Source: Archaeoglobaceae archaeon (GTDB lineage: Archaea > Halobacteriota > Archaeoglobi > Archaeoglobales > Archaeoglobaceae). From it: a stretch of DNA of 16,974 bases. A program made the translations under genes and the position numbers. The stretch spans positions 1 through 16,974 of the forward strand of contig JAMOMT010000025.1 of assembly GCA_027066965.1 (NCBI GenBank). The letters are read 5' to 3'. The notes below the pieces were generated by a model that saw only the letters and a program-made list of their open reading frames with translations, searched no databases and was not told the origin of the DNA. Shown here piece by piece: positions 7,156 to 14,041 of the stretch. Numbering within the stretch: position 1 is the first letter of the stretch; every line of letters starts with the position of its first letter.

Positions 7156-7728
7156 ATGGTGGGAATGTTCGAGCTCGACGAAAAGGATAAGATGATTCTG
7201 GAAATTCTCGAGGAAAACCCCGAAATGTCTCAGAACGAGATAGCCAAGATAGTCGGACTGTCTCAGCCCTCCGTTGGTGCGAGAATAAAGAAGATGAAGG
7301 AGCTTGGAATAATAAATCATGCGTACGGTATAAACATAAAGAATCCGGGACTGTATATCCTGAAGGTGGACGTAAAATGCCGACAGCCAAGAGAACTTTT
7401 GAAGCTCTTTGAGGGGTGCCCCTTCTTTTTAAACGGCTTTATAGTTGCTGGGAACAGGAACCTCACGATGCTCTTCATAGGCGAGGACCTTTCCACTCTC
7501 GAGGCTATAGTGGACCAGCACATAAGGCCGAGCCCGGATGTTTACGACATAGATGTTGGAATAGTCGTGAGGGCGGAGAGGGATACAATAATTCCCATGA
7601 AGATACACGTGGAAAAAGCTGAGAAGCCCTCTTGTGGCTCTAACTGCGGAGAGTGCGACTACTGGATAAACGAGCTGTGTCTTGGCTGTCCCGTTACCGG
7701 GCACTACAGGGGGAAGATCTGGAAGTGA
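7156..7728 (+). CDS. Lrp/AsnC-family regulator with a five-cysteine C-terminal tail
   Basis: A 190-residue transcription factor. Residues 5-60 form the Lrp-type winged helix-turn-helix (DEKDKMILEILEENPEMSQNEIAKI in part, then SQPSVGARIKKMKELGII). Residues about 70-150 resemble the effector or dimerisation domain, though without a clear ligand signature. The last 35 residues are unusual: Cys160, 164, 167, 175 and 178 give C-x3-C-x2-C-x7-C-x2-C, ending in GCPVTGHYRG. This resembles the cysteine pattern of DUF3795-type metal-binding segments and could hold zinc or an iron-sulfur cluster, making it a possible metal or redox sensor. A second ATG at 7165 has GGTGGGA directly before it and could be the start. 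It diverges from nikR, which may indicate shared control. Its targets are unknown. Confidence 0.85.
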   Translation: MVGMFELDEKDKMILEILEENPEMSQNEIAKIVGLSQPSVGARIKKMKELGIINHAYGINIKNPGLYILKVDVKCRQPRELLKLFEGCPFFLNGFIVAGNRNLTMLFIGEDLSTLEAIVDQHIRPSPDVYDIDVGIVVRAERDTIIPMKIHVEKAEKPSCGSNCGECDYWINELCLGCPVTGHYRGKIWK

Positions 7729-7751
7729 CGCGAACTTGATGAGGGCGTGTA

Positions 7752-7759
7752 GGAGGTGA
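7752..7759 (+). promoter_or_regulatory. Orphan perfect Shine-Dalgarno sequence with no reading frame after it
   Basis: GGAGGTGA is fully complementary to the 3' end of archaeal 16S rRNA. The only nearby start codon, GTG at 7769, is followed at once by TAA, and the next, TTG at 7778, stops after three codons. It may be a remnant of a lost gene or chance. Confidence 0.3.
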
Positions 7760-7783
7760 AGAGCCGAAGTGTAAAGGTTGGGG

Positions 7784-7847
7784 TTATAAGGTGGAGTTAT
7801 AAACGGAAAACGCGAAGACGAACCAAGAACGTGAAAACGTTATAAGC
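7784..7847 (+). promoter_or_regulatory. Three TTATAA copies; the last is the probable TATA box for the gene at 7868
   Basis: TTATAA occurs at 7784-7789, 7797-7802 and 7840-7845, the first two inside near-identical GTTATAA words 13 bases apart. The third is centred about 25 bases before ATG 7868, a leaderless spacing, and no Shine-Dalgarno sequence precedes that ATG. It overlaps a perfect inverted repeat AACGT-GAAA-ACGTT (7829-7842). The cluster suggests either several promoters or a regulator site over the promoter. Confidence 0.45.
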
Positions 7848-7867
7848 TTGCGTGGAATAGCCAGAGC

Positions 7868-8425
7868 ATGCTGAGCAGGGTTAAAACCTACACGACTAGG
7901 ATCCTCGATCCCCTGACGAAACTCCTGTGCTCTGCCGGTATAGAACCCAATCACCTGACGTTTTTTGGTCTTTTAACAGGCTTACTCGCAGCATCTCTCA
8001 TAGCGTTTTCGAGACCGCTTCTCGGCTCTGTCGTGATATTGCTGAGTGGTTTCATGGACATGCTAGACGGGGCATTAGCTAGGAACTGTGGCAAAGTTTC
8101 TGCTGCTGGCGGCTTTCTAGACTCCGTATTCGACAGGTACGTTGACGTTGCAATATTCACAGCCCTCGGCCTCTACACAGGAAGGTGGCTGCTCTCAATT
8201 CTCGCGATGAGCGGAGCTTTACTCGTCAGCTATACGAGGGCGAGAGCTGAACATGTGATAGAGAGGTGCGACGTTGGAATAGCGGAGAGGAGCGAGAGGC
8301 TGCTCATAGTGGTAGCAGGTTTGGTGAGCGGTTATGTCTGGCAGGCGATAGCTGTTGTTGCCGTGCTTGCTCACATGACGGCCATACACAGGGTGATTTA
8401 CACTCTTAGAGTTTGCGAGGGGTGA
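7868..8425 (+). CDS. CDP-alcohol phosphatidyltransferase, probable archaetidylinositol phosphate synthase
   Basis: A 185-residue integral membrane enzyme of the CDP-alcohol phosphotransferase superfamily. In archaea, proteins of this size usually join CDP-archaeol to myo-inositol 1-phosphate, giving archaetidylinositol phosphate for polar ether lipids. The complete catalytic signature is present: Asp64-xx-Asp67-Gly68-xx-Ala71-Arg72-x8-Gly81-xxx-Asp85-xxx-Asp89, where the aspartates bind the metals and act in catalysis. About five or six hydrophobic segments fit the fold (for example residues 31-60, 92-122 and 143-172). The head-group substrate cannot be read from sequence with certainty; inositol phosphate is favoured by length and the archaeal setting, while a glycerol or serine acceptor remains possible. 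The start at ATG 7868 fits the leaderless TATA. The next gene begins 112 bases later and may have its own promoter. Confidence 0.87.
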   Translation: MLSRVKTYTTRILDPLTKLLCSAGIEPNHLTFFGLLTGLLAASLIAFSRPLLGSVVILLSGFMDMLDGALARNCGKVSAAGGFLDSVFDRYVDVAIFTALGLYTGRWLLSILAMSGALLVSYTRARAEHVIERCDVGIAERSERLLIVVAGLVSGYVWQAIAVVAVLAHMTAIHRVIYTLRVCEG

Positions 8426-8537
8426 GGCGAGCATTATCTTTCGATTTTGACTTTTGAGACATAGCTTGGTTCTGGTAACTTGGTTAGGAAGTAAATTCCA
8501 ACGAAAAAGATAACTAAGAGTTAAGGTATTGCCGTGC

Positions 8538-9512
8538 ATGGAAATAGTTGTTCATCACTGGGACGCGGATGGAGTTAGTTCGGCCGCAATACTAATGAGA
8601 GAAAGGGGAAGGATGCCCGTCTTTACGCCTCCGGTGGGTGAGTTCAAGTTCGATCCGAGGATAGAGAGTGGAGTTTACTCTTCTAAGCTCGCTTACTTCG
8701 TCGACCTCAACATGCCGGGGGATGTCTTTAGACTCGCAGAAAGGGGTTTGCTCAGGAAGGCGTACTTCATAGACCATCACATTCAGGAGCCAATATCTCA
8801 CGACAGGATAATTTACCACAACCCTCTCTCGAGGGGGGAGGTTTATCCTTCTGCGAGTTTCGTAGTTTCGGAATTGTTCAACCACTCCTCGTACCTTACC
8901 GTCCTCGGAGCAGTTGGAGATGTTGGTGAGAGACTTTTCGAGATGGAGAGATTTGGAGAACTCGCAGAGAAGATTCTCGAAGAAGAAGGAGTCGGAGTTG
9001 AAGAGGTGCTCGAGGCCGTGAGGCTTGTGGACTCAAACTACATAACTCTCGACAGATATGGAGTTGAGGAGGCGGCTCTCTTTCTCTCAGAGGCCGAACT
9101 TGATGATGTGCTGGAAAGGGTTGAATGGATCGAAAAGGCGAAGGAAGTGAAAGAAGATATTGAGAGAGCCGTCAACTCGGCCAGGGTGAACGGCGGGGTA
9201 GCGTTCGTCAGCTTTTACTCTCCAAACGCCATAATATCGAAAGTGGCGAGAGAGCTCGTCTGGAGTGGAAAAGCGAGCGTCTGCGTTGCGGTTAATAGAG
9301 GATTTAACGGGAAGTACCAGCTGTACGTTAGATTAAACAGAGGAGATAAAAGATGCAGAGAACTGATCGAATCCCTCCGGAAGCTTGGAATAAACGCTGG
9401 AGGAAAGGAAGAGGTTGTTGGATCCGTTTTCGAGGCGGACGAGGAGAGGCTCGAAAGAGCTCTCGAAGAGGTGAGGAGAATTTTCGGTTTCGAGGTAGAA
9501 TTAGCGGAATAG
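8538..9512 (+). CDS. DHH-family phosphoesterase (DHH plus DHHA1-like domains)
   Basis: A 324-residue manganese-type phosphoesterase. Metal-binding motifs of the DHH domain are visible: HHWDADG with His7, Asp9 and Asp11; a VDLN aspartate near residue 56; DHH at 79-81; and GAVGDVG with Asp128. The C-terminal part resembles DHHA1, but the nucleotide-binding glycine motif reads GGKEEVVG (288-295) where GGH is usual, so the substrate may differ. Family members hydrolyse short oligonucleotides, cyclic dinucleotides or pAp. It ends 13 bases before the phosphodiesterase gene, which in turn overlaps APS kinase, so co-transcription is likely. In that context pAp, the by-product of PAPS use, is an attractive but unproven substrate. 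ATG 8538 is preferred; TTG 8529 in frame would add three residues. Confidence 0.87.
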   Translation: MEIVVHHWDADGVSSAAILMRERGRMPVFTPPVGEFKFDPRIESGVYSSKLAYFVDLNMPGDVFRLAERGLLRKAYFIDHHIQEPISHDRIIYHNPLSRGEVYPSASFVVSELFNHSSYLTVLGAVGDVGERLFEMERFGELAEKILEEEGVGVEEVLEAVRLVDSNYITLDRYGVEEAALFLSEAELDDVLERVEWIEKAKEVKEDIERAVNSARVNGGVAFVSFYSPNAIISKVARELVWSGKASVCVAVNRGFNGKYQLYVRLNRGDKRCRELIESLRKLGINAGGKEEVVGSVFEADEERLERALEEVRRIFGFEVELAE

Positions 9513-9525
9513 TATTAGAGTACAG

Positions 9526-10923
9526 ATGGAGGTGAAAGTTTTGAGTAGTGAAAATTCGAGTAAGGTGTTTGTAATTGGACTTGACTCAGCCCCTCCAGAG
9601 CTTTTGTTCGACAAGTTTCTTGACGATTTACCGAATATAAGGAGGATAGTTGAGAACTCCATCCACGGTCCAATGAAGAGCACAATTCCTGCCATAACGA
9701 TTCCCGCTTGGATGTGCATGGCAACTGGCAAAACGCCGGGAGAACTCGGGCTCTACGGTTTCAGACACAGAAAGGGTTACAGCTACGACGAGATGTGGAT
9801 TGCTCACAGTCTTATGGTGAAGGAGAAGGCCGTGTGGGACTACATAGCCCCTAAGAAGTCCGTTCTCATAGGAGTTCCCCCATCCTACCCGCCCAAACCA
9901 GTGAATGGCTGGCTCGTTTCCTGCTTCATAACTCCCGACAGCAGTGTGAACTACACATATCCGAAGGAGCTGAAGAAGGAGGTTGAGAGCGTCGTTGGAG
10001 AGTATATCTTCGACGTTGTCTTCAGAAAGGAGGACAGAGACGCCGTGGTTGAGGGAGTGTGGGAAATGACGAAGAAGAGGTTCGAGCTGATAAGGCACAT
10101 GATAGAGACAAAGGATTGGGACTACTTTGAGTTCGTCGAGATAGGATTGGATAGAATCCACCACGCCTTCTGGAAGTACTTCGACGAAACTCACCACTTA
10201 CACGAGCCGAATAGCAAATATAGAAACGTAATTCCGGACTACTACAAACTGCTGGATAAGGAGATAGGGAAAACTGTAAAACTGCTTGACGAGGACACGG
10301 CTATAGTCATAGTTTCCGACCACGGAATAAAGAAGATGAAGGGATGCTTCGCTATAAACCAGTGGCTTATCGAGGAGGGTTTGCTGAAGGTCAACAATAG
10401 ACCAGAAAAGCCGGGGACAAGGTTCGAGCAGATGGATGTTGATTGGAGCAAAACTATTGCTTGGGCGTGGGGAGGCTACTACGCCAGAGTTTTCCTAAAT
10501 GTCGAAGGGAGAGAGCCGAAGGGAGTTATAAAGAAGTCCGAGTACGAGAAGGCAAGAGACGAAATAGCCGATATGATAAGGAGCATAAGGGGGCCAAACG
10601 GAGAGAAGTGGGATACTAGAGTCTTTTACCCTGAGGAGATTTATCCCGTTTGCAGGGGAGACAAGCCAGACATGCTAGTTTATTTCGACGATTTGTACTG
10701 GCGTTCAGCCGGGACTCTCGGCTGGGAGAGCAACTACCTACTTGAAAACGATACTGGACCAGATGATGCCGTCCATTCAGAGTACGGGGTGTTCAGCTTG
10801 AAGTTGCCTGAAGGTGAGAGTAGAAATATCCAGTGCGAGATATACGACTTCGCTCCAACCGTCCTGAGCCTGTTTGGGCTTAAACCTGAAAAGTTCGGGC
10901 TCAGGGGGAGAGCTTTGGTATGA
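9526..10923 (+). CDS. Alkaline-phosphatase-superfamily phosphodiesterase (type I phosphodiesterase/nucleotide pyrophosphatase)
   Basis: A 465-residue two-metal phospho- or sulfo-ester hydrolase. Ligands expected for this superfamily are all visible: Asp20 in GLDSAPPE, probable nucleophile Thr58 in STIPAITIPAW, Asp209 and His213 in GLDRIHHAFW, Asp265-His266 in VSDHG, and His417 in DAVHSEYG. There is no signal peptide, so it should act in the cytoplasm. The substrate (nucleotide, phosphonate, lipid head group or sulfate ester) cannot be read from sequence; Thr as nucleophile argues against a formylglycine sulfatase. It follows the DHH gene by 13 bases and its TGA overlaps the ATG of APS kinase by four bases, implying coupled translation. 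The start is uncertain: GGAGGTGA at 9528-9535 lies inside the frame and would serve TTG 9541 at ideal spacing, though it may simply encode MEVK. Confidence 0.85.
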   Translation: MEVKVLSSENSSKVFVIGLDSAPPELLFDKFLDDLPNIRRIVENSIHGPMKSTIPAITIPAWMCMATGKTPGELGLYGFRHRKGYSYDEMWIAHSLMVKEKAVWDYIAPKKSVLIGVPPSYPPKPVNGWLVSCFITPDSSVNYTYPKELKKEVESVVGEYIFDVVFRKEDRDAVVEGVWEMTKKRFELIRHMIETKDWDYFEFVEIGLDRIHHAFWKYFDETHHLHEPNSKYRNVIPDYYKLLDKEIGKTVKLLDEDTAIVIVSDHGIKKMKGCFAINQWLIEEGLLKVNNRPEKPGTRFEQMDVDWSKTIAWAWGGYYARVFLNVEGREPKGVIKKSEYEKARDEIADMIRSIRGPNGEKWDTRVFYPEEIYPVCRGDKPDMLVYFDDLYWRSAGTLGWESNYLLENDTGPDDAVHSEYGVFSLKLPEGESRNIQCEIYDFAPTVLSLFGLKPEKFGLRGRALV

Positions 10924-11438
10924 GCTTTGTAATATGGCTTACTGGCCCGAGTGGTGTGGGAAAGACAACTCTCGCAAATGCTTTACACGAGAAGCTTGAG
11001 GAGATGGGTTACACAGCTGAAGTTCTCGACGGAGATGGCATAAGGAGCAAGCTATACCCGGACTTGGGGTTCAGCAAGGAAGAAAGGGAGATGCACAACA
11101 GAGTAGTGGTTCATATGGCCGAAACGCTCGCAAGGAATGGCGTGATAACGATAGTTTCGGTTATAGCTCCCTACAAGTCCTCGAGAGAGTACGCGAGGAG
11201 GGAGATAGAGAAGTTCATGGAAGTTTATCTAAAGTGTCCGGTGGAGGTTAGAGTGAGGAGAGATCCAAAAGGACTCTACGCAAAGGCCTTGAAGGGTGAG
11301 ATAAAGGGTCTCACAGGCTTGGATGGGCACTACGAGGAGCCCGAGAATCCGGAGTTGGTGTTGAACACTCACGAGATGAGTGTAGAAGAGGAGGTTGAGG
11401 CTGTAATAAGGAAGGCGAAGGAACTAGGTTTCCTTTAG
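10920..11438 (+). CDS. cysC: Adenylylsulfate (APS) kinase
   Basis: Phosphorylates APS at the 3' position with ATP to give PAPS, the activated sulfate donor. The 172-residue protein has Walker A GPSGVGKT (9-16), a DGDGIRSKL segment, GFSKEEREMHNRVV, the VSVIAPYKSSREYAR segment and the substrate loop GEIKGLTGLDGHYEEPENPE. All are in the family order, and length is normal. Its ATG lies inside the end of the phosphodiesterase gene (ATGA overlap), so the two are translated together. If the host is a dissimilatory sulfate reducer, APS is the direct electron acceptor there, so a kinase diverting it to PAPS points to a biosynthetic sulfation or assimilatory use. No ATP sulfurylase, PAPS reductase or sulfotransferase is in the window. 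Confidence 0.93.
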   Translation: MSFVIWLTGPSGVGKTTLANALHEKLEEMGYTAEVLDGDGIRSKLYPDLGFSKEEREMHNRVVVHMAETLARNGVITIVSVIAPYKSSREYARREIEKFMEVYLKCPVEVRVRRDPKGLYAKALKGEIKGLTGLDGHYEEPENPELVLNTHEMSVEEEVEAVIRKAKELGFL

Positions 11439-11474
11439 TTTTTTATCCTTAGTTAACTTAGTTTTGTGTTTTTT
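11439..11474 (+). terminator. Double T-tract terminator after cysC
   Basis: Six T follow the TAG stop immediately (11439-11444) and a second run of six T lies at 11469-11474, with TTAGTT words between. There is no strong hairpin. This is a typical archaeal oligo-T terminator and marks the end of the DHH-phosphodiesterase-kinase unit. Confidence 0.6.
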
Positions 11475-11479
11475 GATCC

Positions 11480-11498
11480 TAATTGGTAATTGGTAATT
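11480..11498. repeat. Short 7-base tandem repeat (taattgg)
   Basis: Two full copies of taattgg and a partial third lie back to back in the 100-base A/T-rich spacer before the RNase P gene. The spacer otherwise holds T-tracts on its left and an A-rich stretch on its right. Slippage or a minor regulatory site are both possible. Confidence 0.45.
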
Positions 11499-11538
11499 CA
11501 AACAAAAACAGAAACCACCAACAAAAAGAGGAAGGAAA

Positions 11539-11886
11539 ATGCTGAAAAGGGAGAAAAAGCTCGAGAGGGAAATAGCGGAGAGGAGAATAAGAAAGCTCCT
11601 AGAACTGGCGGAGAAGACCAAACTCGAGAACTACGAGCTTGCGAAGAGATACGTGGAGCTCGCAAGGAAGATAGCGATGAAGTATAGGGTAAAGATTCCG
11701 AAGGAACTTAGGACCTTTTGCAGGAAGTGTCACTACCCCTACAGGCACGATAGGGTGAGGGTGAGGGTTAGGAAGAGGAGAGTGATAGTTACCTGTCTTA
11801 ACTGTGGCTACGTGAGGAGGTTTCCAATTTCGAAGCGGTCAAAATCAAGATTTTTATTGGACCGAAAAGTTGAAGAATTGAAGTAG
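11539..11886 (+). CDS. rnp4: RNase P protein component 4 (Rpp21/Rpr2 family)
   Basis: Protein subunit of archaeal ribonuclease P, which removes the 5' leader of pre-tRNA; it works with the Rpp29 homologue on the specificity domain of the RNA. The 115-residue length is usual. The N-terminal half is two basic helices. The zinc ribbon has Cys61 and Cys64 (FCRKC) and Cys86 and Cys89 (TCLNC), separated by an Arg/Val-rich strand pair, followed by GYVRRFPI. A Shine-Dalgarno-like GAGGAAGG precedes the ATG by a few bases. The next gene starts only 11 bases after the stop, so they may be co-transcribed, although no functional link is known. Basic composition fits RNA binding. Confidence 0.92.
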   Translation: MLKREKKLEREIAERRIRKLLELAEKTKLENYELAKRYVELARKIAMKYRVKIPKELRTFCRKCHYPYRHDRVRVRVRKRRVIVTCLNCGYVRRFPISKRSKSRFLLDRKVEELK

Positions 11887-11897
11887 TTACGCCCGTT

Positions 11898-12152
11898 ATG
11901 GGTGCGAAAACAAAGGTGCCAGTTGTGCTCGCTCTGATCGTTCTGGGGGTCTTTCAGTTCATCTCCGGGCTCGTGCTTTACCTTGCCCCTCATGGTAGAC
12001 GCACGGGTGAACTCTTCGTTTTTGGAATGGCAAAGAGAGACTGGACATTTTATCACACTTGGGTGGGTTTTGTCCTCGTCGCACTCGTGCTTCTGCACCT
12101 CGCTTTGAACTGGAAGTACTTCATGGGAGAACTGAGGGTTTTCAGGAGGTAG
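11898..12152 (+). CDS. Small two-helix membrane protein, DUF4405-like
   Basis: An 84-residue protein with two hydrophobic segments, about residues 8-30 and 53-72, joined by a charged loop (HGRRTGELFVFGMAKRDW). The second helix begins with DWTFYHTWVGF and contains His53 and His67, fourteen residues apart, a spacing that can place two haem ligands on opposite membrane faces. His32 follows the first helix. The pattern agrees with DUF4405-type proteins, which resemble part of cytochrome b, but haem binding is inference. It follows rnp4 by 11 bases. No redox genes are adjacent, so its partner is unknown. The remaining 123 bases to the next gene hold A/T-rich promoter-like sequence and two TTCGAA sites (12215-12220 and 12228-12233). 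Confidence 0.72.
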   Translation: MGAKTKVPVVLALIVLGVFQFISGLVLYLAPHGRRTGELFVFGMAKRDWTFYHTWVGFVLVALVLLHLALNWKYFMGELRVFRR

Positions 12153-12253
12153 AGCCTTGACTTTGACTTGAATTTTAGCTTGTTTAAACCACTTTTTTGC
12201 CACCGAACAGCAACTTCGAACGAGGATTTCGAATGATAAAACGTTACAAAATC

Positions 12254-12273
12254 TTATATACGTGAGAGAGGTG
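12254..12273 (+). promoter_or_regulatory. TATA-like element and GAGGTG ribosome site before the beta-RFAP synthase gene
   Basis: TTATATA at 12254-12260 is a strong TATA core but is centred only about 19 bases before ATG 12276, closer than usual. GAGGTG at 12268-12273 is two bases before that ATG and eight bases before an in-frame GTG at 12282. Both spacings would suit GTG 12282 better, so the real start may be two codons inside the listed one. Confidence 0.45.
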
Positions 12274-12275
12274 CT

Positions 12276-13244
12276 ATGGGCGTGGAAGTTAGAGTCAGAA
12301 CTCCGGCGAGAATCCACGTAACGTTGATAGATCTGAACGGGTGTGTAGGAAGAGTTGACGGCGGTGCCGGATTCGCCATAGACCCGGGTATGGTTGTTGT
12401 AGTTAGAGAGGCTGAAGAAACGAAAGTTGAAATTAGTTTTAGCTCGAACGCACGTACAGGCATACACGAGGTGAAAGAGCTCGTCGAGAGGGCAAAGAAC
12501 GTTGCCAACCTCTTCGGCAGCTTTGAAGTTCGCATAGAGAGAGCGTATAGACCTCACTGCGGGCTTGGAAGTGGCACCCAACTGTCTTTAGCTGTGGCGA
12601 AAGCCTGTTCTCTTCTAAGAGGGGAGAACAGAAGCATTAGAGAACTTGCTGAGCTTGTGGGGAGAGGCGGCACGTCTGGAATTGGGGTGGCTGCATTTGA
12701 GTATGGGGGATTCATAGTCGATGGTGGGCACAGTAGAAAAGTTAAGACATCTTTCGCCCCGTCCTCTGCAAGTAAAGCACCTCCACCTCCCGTAATCGCG
12801 AGGCTCGACTTTCCGTGGAAGACAGCTGTAGTCGTTCCCGAACTCTCTGGTTTCTCGGGCAAGAGAGAGGTTGACTTGTTTAGGTCTTATTGCCCTATCC
12901 CCATCGAGGAAGTGAGAGAAGTTTCTCACGTCGTTCTGATGAAGATACTCCCGTCGATTGCCGAGAGAGATCTGGACAGCTTTAACGAGGGAGTGAAAAT
13001 AATTCAGAGCGTTGGTTTCAAGAAGGTTGAAGTTAGCATGTATCCCGTCATAAAAGAGCTACTCGAACACTTCGACGTCGGAATGAGTTCTACGGGTACA
13101 GCAGTTTACACAGCTGTGGAGAGCGATGTTGAGGGGAGGAGAGTGTTGAAGGACATAAGCAGGTTTTTCGAGGAGAAGGGTATCGGGTGCGAGTGCTTTA
13201 TAGCCGAGCCGAACAACTCGGGAGCTGAGGTTCATGAGGTATAG
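12276..13244 (+). CDS. mptG: Beta-ribofuranosylaminobenzene 5'-phosphate (beta-RFAP) synthase
   Basis: Condenses 4-hydroxybenzoate or 4-aminobenzoate with PRPP to form the first arylamine intermediate of the methanopterin side chain. Tetrahydromethanopterin is the C1 carrier of methanogens and of Archaeoglobales. The 322-residue protein belongs to the GHMP-kinase-like superfamily: TPARIHVTLIDLNG at the N-terminus and the glycine loop PHCGLGSGT at 93-101, with GGTSGIGVAAFEYGGFIVDGG further on, all characteristic of this enzyme. Length is normal. Its last 11 bases overlap the start of nop5, so the two are translationally linked although they serve unrelated pathways. I recall the same order of RFAP synthase and Nop5 in A. 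fulgidus. A start at GTG 12282 is possible. Confidence 0.92.
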   Translation: MGVEVRVRTPARIHVTLIDLNGCVGRVDGGAGFAIDPGMVVVVREAEETKVEISFSSNARTGIHEVKELVERAKNVANLFGSFEVRIERAYRPHCGLGSGTQLSLAVAKACSLLRGENRSIRELAELVGRGGTSGIGVAAFEYGGFIVDGGHSRKVKTSFAPSSASKAPPPPVIARLDFPWKTAVVVPELSGFSGKREVDLFRSYCPIPIEEVREVSHVVLMKILPSIAERDLDSFNEGVKIIQSVGFKKVEVSMYPVIKELLEHFDVGMSSTGTAVYTAVESDVEGRRVLKDISRFFEEKGIGCECFIAEPNNSGAEVHEV

Positions 13245-14019
13245 GGTCTGGTACGGGTTCGTCGACGTTGGGGATGAAGGCAGGATATCAGTCGAAAAAG
13301 CTGATTCAGACTTCGAGTGCGAGTGCCCAAAGCTGCCTTTCGACCTTAAAGATGTGGCAGTGGGTAGAGTTTTCAGAAGCGAGAAGGATTACTACTCCAC
13401 GCTGAGGAGGGAGGCAATAAGGCACTTCAGGGAGAAGGCAGAGAGGGAGCTGAGGAGGGAAGATAGGTACGCTGTAATGCTGCTAAAGCTCCTCGACGAG
13501 CTCGACGAGACGATAAACCTGCTTGAAAACAAGGTCGAGGATGTGGAGGAAGTCAGGGAGAGCGAGATTACAGAAGCTGTTAGAGAACAACTCTCTTCCC
13601 TGAAGTCCCTCAGGAGAAAGGTCGAGAAGGAGATAGAAGATGTGGTTGAGAAAGTTGCCCCTAACCTGCACTCGATACTTGGTGGAGTAATAGCTGCGAG
13701 GCTACTTGAGAAGGCTGGTAGCTTGAAGAGACTGGCAGAAATACCAGCGAGTACAATTCAAATAATTGGAGCTGAGAAGAGTCTCTACAAGGCGATAGCG
13801 AGGATGAAGAAGGGCAAGAAGGCGAGAGTACCGAAGCACGGGGTAATATTCCAGCATCCCTACGTAAGGACGCTGCCTAAGAAAAAGAGAGGTAAGATGG
13901 CAAGGTTCATGGCCGCTAAGGTTGCGATAGCTGCTAGAATAGATTACTTCTCCGGAGAACTCAGAGAAGAGCTCTCTCAGGCTGTTCGCAGGAGGTATGA
14001 AGAGCTGAGGAGAAATTAA
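13234..14019 (+). CDS. nop5: Nop5 (NOP56/58-related), box C/D RNP core protein, short form
   Basis: Scaffold of the box C/D small-RNA complex that guides 2'-O-methylation of rRNA and tRNA; it binds fibrillarin through its N-terminal domain and L7Ae-bound RNA through its Nop domain. The 261-residue protein has an N-terminal domain of about 75 residues, a long coiled coil (about 80-145, many Glu/Lys/Leu) and the Nop domain: APNLHSILGG, LAEIPASTIQIIGAEKSLY, HGVIFQHPYV and KVAIAARIDYFSGE. It is shorter than many archaeal Nop5 proteins but agrees with the compact A. fulgidus type as I recall it. It overlaps mptG by 11 bases. Fibrillarin, commonly the next gene in archaea, is absent here; a radical SAM gene follows 22 bases later. 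Confidence 0.93.
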   Translation: MRYRVWYGFVDVGDEGRISVEKADSDFECECPKLPFDLKDVAVGRVFRSEKDYYSTLRREAIRHFREKAERELRREDRYAVMLLKLLDELDETINLLENKVEDVEEVRESEITEAVREQLSSLKSLRRKVEKEIEDVVEKVAPNLHSILGGVIAARLLEKAGSLKRLAEIPASTIQIIGAEKSLYKAIARMKKGKKARVPKHGVIFQHPYVRTLPKKKRGKMARFMAAKVAIAARIDYFSGELREELSQAVRRRYEELRRN

Positions 14020-14041
14020 GTTTGAATTCGGGCGTGGTGAA

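Noticed and set aside
7735..7780. Possible C/D box guide RNA (ttgatga near 7737)
   Set aside because: The C-box lacks the leading purine and no CTGA D-box follows at a usable distance.
9501..9731. Short minus-strand frames opposite the phosphodiesterase start
   Set aside because: They are antisense shadows with no ribosome site or domain, and the sense gene carries all catalytic residues.
11808..12581. Open frame of 257 codons on the minus strand
   Set aside because: It covers the ends of rnp4 and mptG and the whole DUF4405-like gene in antisense; the composition is unlike a protein of this genome and the sense genes are well supported.
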